Assembly: GCA_963697565.1 (NCBI GenBank)
Contig: CAVOOM010000007.1
Location: forward strand, 248,001-312,000
Direction: 5' to 3'
Length of the DNA stretch: 64,000 nt
From: CAWFSE01 sp963697565
Lineage (GTDB): Bacteria > Actinomycetota > Actinomycetes > CAVWCF01
Made by a program: the position numbers and the translations under genes. This document shows positions 57,947 through 64,000 of the stretch, piece by piece. Below the pieces are notes generated by a model. It worked only from the letters and a program-made list of their open reading frames with translations, did not search any database and was not told the origin of the DNA. Numbering within the stretch: position 1 is the stretch's first letter; each line of letters begins with the position of its first letter.

Positions 57947-58924
57947 CTACCGCCAGCGCGCCTGGTCCGGGTAGCCGCTGAACGGCGCCGAGACCTCGTC
58001 CAGCGCCTCGCGGATCTCATCGGGAAGGGCCAGCGACATCGGCCTGCAGGATGCCGCGCAGCTGGGCCGCCGTGCGCGCCCCGACGACGGGGGCCACCAC
58101 GCCCGGCCGGTCGCGCACCCAGGCCAGCGCGACCTCAAGCGGCGCGACCCCGAGGCCCTCCGCCGCGGTGCACACCGCCTGCACGACCCGCCGGCCGTCC
58201 GCGCCGAGGTAGGGCTGCACGAACGACGCGAAGTGCGGCGAGGCGGCGCGGGAGTCGGCAGGCGTGCCATGGCGGTACTTGCCGGTCAGCACGCCGCGCC
58301 CGAGCGGCGACCAGGGGAACACCCCGAGCCCCAGCGCGTCGCAGGCACCCATCACCTCGCGCTCCACCCCGCGCTGCACCAGCGAGTACTCGACCTGCGT
58401 GGAGACCAACGGCAGCCCTCGCTCGGCCATCAGCGTCGCGGCCTGGGCGGTCTGCCAGCCGGAGTAGTTCGAGATCCCCACGTAGCGGGCCCGGCCGCTG
58501 ACCACGGCGTGCTCCAGCGCGCTCAGCGTCTCGGTCAAGCGGCGTCTCGTCCGACCAGGTGTGGACCTGCCAGAGGTCCACGTGATCGACGGCCGAGGCG
58601 CCCCAGCGAGGCGTCGAGATCGGCGAGCAGGCCGCGGCGCGAGGTGTCCACCAGGCGCAGGTCGCCCCGGCGGTGGATGCCGCCCTTGGTGGCGAGCACC
58701 ACGGACTCGCGGGCGACCACCTCGCCCAGCAGCGACCCGATCACCCGCTCGCTGTCGCCGGCGGCGTATCCGGCCGCCGTGTCGACCAGCGTGCCGCCCG
58801 CCTCGACGAAGGCGACGAGCTGCTCACGTGCCTCGTGCTCGTCTGTATCGCGTCCCCAGGTCATCGTGCCGAGACCCAGCCGGGACACCGCCAGGCCGCT
58901 CGATCCGACGCGTCGCTGCTCCAT
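57947..58924 (-). CDS. Aldo/keto reductase, three frameshifts
   Basis: NADPH-dependent reductase with a TIM barrel, about 325 residues. RRVGSSGLAVSRLGLGTMTW, catalytic Asp-Tyr region VDTAAGYAAGDSERVIGSLL, Lys in VVLATKGGI, His in DLWQVHTWSDETPL, then GRARYVGISNYSGWQ and SPLGRGVLTGKYRHGTPADS. Breaks near 58600, 58545 and 58035. The end ALPDEIREALDEVSAPFSGY matches the family. Substrate unknown. Confidence 0.82.
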
Positions 58925-59039
58925 GTCGGTGAGGCTATCCGCGCCCGTTAGGCTCGAACATGGCATGGGGGCGCGACGCGCCGCCCCAGGCGCCCGCATA
59001 GGGGGCCCGCCCACCTGACCCTGACCCGGTGGAGATGAC

Positions 59040-60089
59040 ATGAAGCTCGGCTTGAACCTCGGCTACTGGGGGATGGGCAACGACGCCGACAACCTGGTGC
59101 TCGCCCGCGAGGCGGACCGGATCGGCTACGACGTGGTGTGGGCCGCCGAGGCGTACGGCTCCGACGCCGCGACCGTGCTCACCTGGATCGCCGCCCAGAC
59201 CGAGCGGATCGACGTCGGCTCCGCCGTGTTCCAGATCCCCGGCCGCACGCCGGCCAACTGCGCGATGACCGCGGCCACCCTCGACACGCTGTCCGGCGGG
59301 CGATTCCGGCTGGGCCTGGGCGTCTCCGGGCCGCAGGTCTCCGAGGGCTGGCACGGCGTCCGCTTCGACAAGCCGCTCGGCCGCACCCGCGAGTACGTCG
59401 AGATCGTCCGCAAGGCGCTGCGCCGCGAGCGGCTCACGTACGACGGCCAGTTCTTCACGCTGCCGCTGCCGGACGGCCCCGGCAAGGCGCTGACCCTGAC
59501 CGTCCACCCGGCCCGAGAGACCATCCCCGTCTACCTGGCCGCTGTCGGCCCCAAGAACCTCGAGCTGGCCGGCGAGATCGGCGATGGCTGGCTGGCGATC
59601 TTCTACGCCCCCGAGCATGCCAAGGAGTCGCTGCAGCACATCGAGGCGGGGCGGGCCAAGGCCGGCCAGGAGATGGCCGGGTTCGACGTCGTCCCCACAG
59701 TCCCCGTCGTCATCGGCGACGACCTCGAGGCCTGCGCGATGCCGGTGCGCGCGTACGCCGCCCTCTACGTCGGCGGCATGGGCAGCCGCGAGCAGAACTT
59801 CTACAACGCCCTCGCCTCGCGGATGGGGTACGAGGAGGCGGCCGCCCAGGTGCAGGACCTCTACCTGGCCCGCGACTACGTCGGCGCCGCTGCGGCCGTG
59901 CCCGCGGAGTTCATCGACCAGACCTCGCTGATCGGCCCGGCCGAGCGGATCCGCGACCGCTTCCACGCCTTCGCCGAGTCCGGCGTCACCACCCTCACCG
60001 TCGCCACCTACGCAGGCTCGCTGGAGGATCGCATCGCCACCCTGCGCACCGTGGCCGACGCGCTCGAGGCCAGCGGTCTCGCCGAGTGA
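59040..60089 (+). CDS. LLM-class F420-dependent oxidoreductase
   Basis: A 349-residue luciferase-like oxidoreductase: MKLGLNLGYWGMGNDADNLV, GYDVVWAAEAYGSDAATVLT, VFQIPGRTPANCAMTAATLD, GRFRLGLGVSGPQVSEGWHG, IPVYLAAVGPKNLELAGEIG and EFIDQTSLIGPAERIRDRFH. This is the MER/F420-type pattern. GGTGGAG before ATG 59040. Its TGA overlaps the uppP start (GTGA), a frequent actinobacterial arrangement. Confidence 0.9.
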   Translation: MKLGLNLGYWGMGNDADNLVLAREADRIGYDVVWAAEAYGSDAATVLTWIAAQTERIDVGSAVFQIPGRTPANCAMTAATLDTLSGGRFRLGLGVSGPQVSEGWHGVRFDKPLGRTREYVEIVRKALRRERLTYDGQFFTLPLPDGPGKALTLTVHPARETIPVYLAAVGPKNLELAGEIGDGWLAIFYAPEHAKESLQHIEAGRAKAGQEMAGFDVVPTVPVVIGDDLEACAMPVRAYAALYVGGMGSREQNFYNALASRMGYEEAAAQVQDLYLARDYVGAAAAVPAEFIDQTSLIGPAERIRDRFHAFAESGVTTLTVATYAGSLEDRIATLRTVADALEASGLAE

Positions 60090-60908
60090 TCTCGTGGTTT
60101 CGAGGCCGCCGTCCTCGGGGTCGTGCAGGGGCTCACCGAGTTCCTGCCGATCTCGTCCAGCGCGCACCTGCTGATCGTCAGCCAGGTCTTCGGCTGGGAG
60201 GACCCGGGCGCCGCCTTCACCGCGGTGACCCAGATCGGCACCGAGAGCGCCGTGATCATCTACTTCCGCCACGACATCGGGCGGATCATCTCGGCCTGGA
60301 CGCGGTCCCTGGTGAACCCGGCCCTGCGCGCCGACCCCGACGCGCGGATGGGTTGGTTCGTCATCCTCGGGACGATCCCGATCGGCGTGCTCGGGCTCGC
60401 CTTCGCCGACCAGATTGAGACCGTGGCCCGCAACCTCTGGTTGGTGGCCAGCATGATGATCGCGCTGGCGATCGTGCTGTTCATTGCCGACACCCGGGGC
60501 CGCAAGAACCGCACCCTGGACCAACTGACCCTGCCGCATGCCGTGGCCTTCGGCTTCGCCCAGGCCGCCGCGCTGATCCCCGGCGTCTCGCGCTCGGGCG
60601 GCACCATCACGGCCGGCCTGCTCATGGGCTACACCCGCGAGGCGGCGACCCGCTACTCGTTCCTGCTCGCCATCCCCGCGGTGCTGATCTCCGGGCTGTA
60701 CGAGGCCACCAAGATCGGCTCCGGGCCCGCCCCCGCCTGGGGTCCGACGATCCTGGCCACGTTGATCGCATTCGGTATCGGCTACGCGGTGATCGCCTGG
60801 CTGATCCGCTACGTGAGCACGAAGACGTTTATCCCGTTCGTGATCTACCGGATCACCGTCGGCACGCTGCTCCTGCTCCTGCTGGCCGCCGGCGTGCTCA
60901 CGGCGTAG
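60086..60908 (+). CDS. uppP: Undecaprenyl-diphosphate phosphatase, one frameshift
   Basis: Membrane enzyme recycling the lipid carrier of cell-wall synthesis. GVVQGLTEFLPISSSAHLLI (motif 1, Glu and Ser), IPGVSRSGGTITAGLLMGYT (motif 2 with catalytic Arg/Ser), and about seven helices. GTG 60086 gives V-I-S-W-F; one surplus base near 60102 then yields EAAVLGVVQGLTE. About 273 residues, normal length. Confidence 0.9.
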
Positions 60909-60928
60909 CCCCTGGTTAGGGTCATGGG

Positions 60929-61654
60929 GTGTCCACGGTCCTGCTGCTGCGCCACGGGCGCACGGCCTCCAACGCCAGCGGGGTGCTGGCTGGCTGGACG
61001 CCGGGGATCGGGTTGGACGAGGTGGGGGAGGCGCAGGCCCAGGCGGTGTCCGCGCGACTGAGCGCGTTGCCGCTGGCGGCGATCGTCGCCAGCCCGCTGG
61101 AGCGCTGCCAGCAGACGGCTGGCGCCGTGGCCGATGGTCGAGCCGTCGAGCCGGCCACCGACGAGCGGCTCGGCGAGGCGCGGTACGGCGACTGGACCGG
61201 CCGGGCGCTGAAGGACCTCGCCAAGGAACCGCTGTGGAAGGTCGTGCAGGCGCACCCGAGCGCCGCCGTCTTCCCTGGCGCTGATCCCGAGGGCGTCGCG
61301 GGAGAGGGCCTCGCCGCCATGCAGGCCCGGGCGGTCGAGGCGGTCCGTGAGTGGAACGCCCGGCTGGGCCCGGACGCGGTCTGGCTGGCGTGCTCACACG
61401 GCGATGTGATCAAGGGGATCGTCGCCGACGCCCTCGGCCTGCACCTCGACCAGTTCCAGCGCATCTCGGTGGACCCGTGCTCGATCACGGCCATCCGCTA
61501 CACCGAGCTGCGTCCGTTCGTGCTGCGGGTCAACGACACCGGAGGCGGAGTCGAGGGCCTGGTGCCCCCAGCGCCGCGCAAGGGCCGCAAGCGGAAGCCG
61601 CCGTCCAGCGACGCTGCCGTGGGCGGCGGCGCCGGCCCCGCGGGATCGGGCTAG
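60929..61654 (+). CDS. Histidine phosphatase (MSMEG_4193-type)
   Basis: A 241-residue phosphoglycerate-mutase-like protein: VLLLRHGRTASNASGVLAGW, ASPLERCQQTAGAVADG, ERLGEARYGDWTGRALKDLA and LACSHGDVIKGIVADALGLH. The C-terminal tail is Arg/Lys and Gly/Ala rich (RKGRKRKPPSSD). GTG 60929. It is part of the conserved block before DUF3090 and mshC. Substrate unknown. Confidence 0.85.
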   Translation: MSTVLLLRHGRTASNASGVLAGWTPGIGLDEVGEAQAQAVSARLSALPLAAIVASPLERCQQTAGAVADGRAVEPATDERLGEARYGDWTGRALKDLAKEPLWKVVQAHPSAAVFPGADPEGVAGEGLAAMQARAVEAVREWNARLGPDAVWLACSHGDVIKGIVADALGLHLDQFQRISVDPCSITAIRYTELRPFVLRVNDTGGGVEGLVPPAPRKGRKRKPPSSDAAVGGGAGPAGSG

Positions 61655-61665
61655 GGTCGCCGGTC

Positions 61666-62232
61666 ATGCCGCAGGTCTTCGCGTACGACCCTCCCGAGCG
61701 CTTCGTGGCGGGCACCGTCGGCGAGCCGGGGCAACGGGCATTCTTCCTGCAGGCCCGCGAGGGCCTCCGGCTGACCACGCGTGGCCCTGGAGAAGGCCCA
61801 GGTTGCCGCGCTTGCCCAGCGGGCCGACGAGATCCTCGACGCCGTGCTGCGGCGCGGCGACACCGAGGTGCCGGCCGTGGCCCCGGCCGAGCTCGCCGAC
61901 CAGTCGCCGCTGGAGGCCCCCATCGCACCGGAGTTCCAGGTCGGCACGCTCGCCCTGGCGTGGGACGAAGACGACTCCCGGCTGGTCATCGAGGCGCTGG
62001 CAATCGCAGCGGAGGGCGAGGACGAGGCGCGGACGACACGGCCGACGAGGATGACGACGCCGACCTCCTGGACCGGTTGATCGTGCGGCTGACGCCGGGG
62101 GCGGCCCGCGAGTTCGTCCGCCGCTCGCAGGCGTTGGTCGCCGCTGGTCGTCCGCCCTGCCCGTTCTGCCAGCAGCCGCTCGACCCGCAGGGCCATGTCT
62201 GCCCGCGGTCCAATGGCTACCGCCGGCGCTGA
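61666..62232 (+). CDS. DUF3090 family protein, two frameshifts
   Basis: About 187 residues: PPERFVAGTVGEPGQRAFFL, then breaks near 61790 and 62030, KAQVAALAQRADEILDAVLR, EFQVGTLALAWDEDDSRLVI and a C-terminal zinc-ribbon-like CPFCQQPLDPQGHVCPRSNG. The last motif is a DUF3090 hallmark. Function unknown; overlaps the SCO1664-type gene by 20 bases. Confidence 0.85.
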   Translation: MPQVFAYDPPERFVAGTVGEPGQRAFFLQAREGLRLTTRGPGEGPGCRACPAGRRDPRRRAAARRHRGAGRGPGRARRPVAAGGPHRTGVPGRHARPGVGRRRLPAGHRGAGNRSGGRGRGADDTADEDDDADLLDRLIVRLTPGAAREFVRRSQALVAAGRPPCPFCQQPLDPQGHVCPRSNGYRRR

Positions 62233-62968
62233 CGGCCCGGACGACGTCCTCACCGTTGAGGCCGTCGTCGAGGTGCTGGCCCGCGGCGCCCTGTCGGTCG
62301 AGGGCCGCATCGTCGACGCCTCCAACGCCACGCTCTACTGCCGGGTCGCCCTTGACGGGATCGAGGCCGCGTGCGTCTACAAGCCCATCGCGGGGGAGCG
62401 GCCGCTGTGGGACTTCCCCGACGGCACCCTCGCCCACCGCGAGGTCGCGGCGTACGAGGTCTCGCACGCGGGCGGTTGGGGGGTCGTGCCTCCGACGGTG
62501 TTCCGCGACGGGCCGTTCGGGCCGGGGATGGTCCAGTGGTGGATCGAGGTGGACGACGACGTCGACCTCGTCCACCTGGTGCGCTCCCACGACGAGCGGC
62601 TGCGCACGGTCGCCGTCTACGACGCCGTCATCAACAACGCCGACCGCAAGGGCGGCCACCTCTTGCCCGACCGGGACGGCGGGCTCTGGGCGATCGACCA
62701 CGGGGTGGCGTTCTCCGAGGACGACAAGTTGCGGACCGTCCTGTGGGGGTGGGCCGGCGACCGGATCCCCGACGAGGACCTCGACCGGGTGCGCGCCGTC
62801 GACGACGCCCTCGACGACCCCTCGTCGTCCCTGGCCCGCGTGCTGACCGACCTGCTGTCGCCGCGCGAGCGCCGTGCCACCCGCCGCCGCGTTCGCGCGC
62901 TGCTTCGCCACGGCCGCCACCCCGAGCCGGGCGGCGACTGGCCCCCGGTGCCCTGGCCGCCCTTCTAG
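62213..62968 (+). CDS. SCO1664 family protein (kinase-like fold)
   Basis: A 251-residue protein: LSVEGRIVDASNATLYCRVA, CVYKPIAGERPLWDFPDG (Lys of an ATP site), AHREVAAYEVSHAGGWGVVP, VAVYDAVINNADRKGGHLLP (D-x-x-x-N-N-A-D-R catalytic loop) and LWAIDHGVAFSEDDKLRTVL (metal Asp). This resembles HipA/PI4-kinase-like folds. Substrate unknown. Frame intact; ATG 62213. Confidence 0.85.
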   Translation: MATAGADGPDDVLTVEAVVEVLARGALSVEGRIVDASNATLYCRVALDGIEAACVYKPIAGERPLWDFPDGTLAHREVAAYEVSHAGGWGVVPPTVFRDGPFGPGMVQWWIEVDDDVDLVHLVRSHDERLRTVAVYDAVINNADRKGGHLLPDRDGGLWAIDHGVAFSEDDKLRTVLWGWAGDRIPDEDLDRVRAVDDALDDPSSSLARVLTDLLSPRERRATRRRVRALLRHGRHPEPGGDWPPVPWPPF

Positions 62969-63009
62969 CGGGCGGACGACCGCCAGATCCCGCGGATAGG
63001 CTCGCCACC

Positions 63010-64000
63010 ATGGAGTCGTGGAGCGCGCCCGGCCCACCGGCGCTGCCCGGTCGCGGCCACCCCGTCCGGGTCTTCGACACCGCCGCCGGACAGGTCCGAC
63101 CCACCGCGCCCGGCGCGACGGCGGGCCTCTACGTCTGCGGCATCACCCCGTACGACGCCACCCACATGGGCCACGCCGTCGACGTACGTGGCCTTCGACC
63201 TGCTGCAGCGCGCCTGGCTCGACGCCGGCCACGGCGTCACGTACGTGCAGAACGTCACCGACATCGACGACCCGCTGCTGGAGCGGGCCGTGGCCACCGG
63301 GCAGGACTGGCGGGAGGTGGCCGCCCGCGAGACCGAGCTGTTCCGGGCCGATATGGCGGCGCTGCACGTGCTGCCCCCCGCGCACTACATCGGGGCCGTG
63401 GAGTCGATGGACCTCGTCGTCCGCCATGTTCAGACGCTGATCGACCGGGGGGTCGCCTACGACGTCGACGGCGACATCTACTTCTCGGTCGGCTCAGACC
63501 CGCGGTTCGGCGACGTGGCCGGCTGGGATCGCGAGCAGATGCTGGCCGTCTTCGGCGAGCGCGGCGGCGATCCCGACCGCCCCGGCAAGAAGGACCCGCT
63601 GGACTGCCTGCTCTGGCAGGCCGAGCGCCCAGGGGAGCCCGCCTGGGACTCCGCCCTCGGTCACGGGCGGCCCGGCTGGCACATCGAGTGCACCGCGATC
63701 GCGTTGGAGCACCTGGGGATGTCGTTCGACGTGCAGGGCGGCGGGCGGGACCTGGTCTTCCCGCACCACGAGATGGGCGCCTCTGAGGCGCACGTGCTGA
63801 CGGGCGAGTGGCCGTACGCCCGGGCCTACGTGCACACCGGCATGGTCGGCCTCGACGGCGAGAAGATGTCGAAGTCCCGCGGCAACCTGGTGTTCGTCTC
63901 GGCCCTGCGCGGCGCCGGGCGCGACCCGATGGCGATCCGGCTGGCGCTGCTGGCCCACCGCTACCGCGAGGACTGGGAGTGGACCGAGGAGGGCCTGCTC
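63010..64000 (+). CDS. mshC: Mycothiol ligase MshC, truncated by window end, one frameshift
   Basis: Cysteine:1-D-myo-inosityl 2-amino-2-deoxy-alpha-D-glucopyranoside ligase, the ATP-dependent Cys-adding step of mycothiol synthesis; related to cysteinyl-tRNA synthetase. LYVCGITPYDATHMGHAV (zinc Cys and HIGH-like), break near 63185, TYVAFDLLQRAWLDAGHGVT, YVQNVTDIDDPLLERAV, GRPGWHIECTAIALEHLG (Cys ligand), DVQGGGRDLVFPHHEMGASE and EKMSKSRGNLVFVS (KMSKS). The final part is beyond base 64000. Start ATG 63010. Confidence 0.93.

Overview
The window comes from a high-GC (roughly 70% or more) member of the Actinomycetota. Evidence for this is a mycothiol-ligase gene (mshC) at the right edge, several families largely confined to Actinobacteria (DUF3090, SCO1664-type kinase-like protein, DUF3099, DUF5703, DUF4916, 13E12/DUF222-HNH), two LLM-class (probably F420-dependent) oxidoreductases, frequent GTG starts and many ATGA/GTGA stop-start overlaps. 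It is ordinary chromosome with a few accessory blocks. I see no phage, insertion sequence or CRISPR array. A strong technical signal runs through it: about half of the genes, including ones expected to be indispensable (fabG/fabI, serB, uppP, mshC), are broken by single-base frame changes, mostly apparent insertions, while other blocks several kb long are clean. This looks like consensus error in the assembly rather than mass gene decay, so coordinates are given for the reconstructed genes.

Layout. 0-12.6 kb: acyl-CoA hydratase fragment, ABC exporter, SURF1, DUF3099, dodecin, a TldD/TldE protease pair, fabG-fabI, SixA-like phosphatase, serB, an unknown gene, an ABC ATPase and NfeD. 12.6-27 kb: SPFH protein, lytic transglycosylase, TrmH-type RNA methyltransferase with a second hydratase, GMC oxidoreductase, small membrane proteins, a maleate-isomerase-like protein, trmB, Baeyer-Villiger-type monooxygenase, glutaredoxin-thioredoxin reductase fusion, hydrolases and a second, calcium-type dodecin. 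27.3-32 kb: a flippase-like membrane protein followed by a tight same-strand set of CHAT protease, LCAT-like lipase and caspase-like protease. This set is the best candidate for an undescribed system. 32-36 kb: L,D-transpeptidase lipoprotein, polyphosphate:AMP phosphotransferase, potassium channel and a glyoxalase-fold protein.

36-47.4 kb: a long minus-strand operon (PLP enzyme, threonine-synthase-like PLP enzyme, ATCase-like and YgeW-like carbamoyltransferases, XdhC, MocA-like transferase, fused [2Fe-2S]-molybdenum hydroxylase, LLM oxidoreductase) with a divergent SsnA-like amidohydrolase. It resembles the anaerobic purine/ureide catabolism cluster of enterobacteria and clostridia and is the second main point of interest.

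47.4-64 kb: cNMP-binding protein, DUF1905, acyl-CoA synthetase, MFS exporter, site-2 protease, tRNA-Leu(GAG), M20 peptidase, a DUF222-HNH gene with a LexA-type SOS box over its start codon, aldo/keto reductase, and the conserved run LLM oxidoreductase-uppP-histidine phosphatase-DUF3090-SCO1664-mshC, which is cut by the window end.
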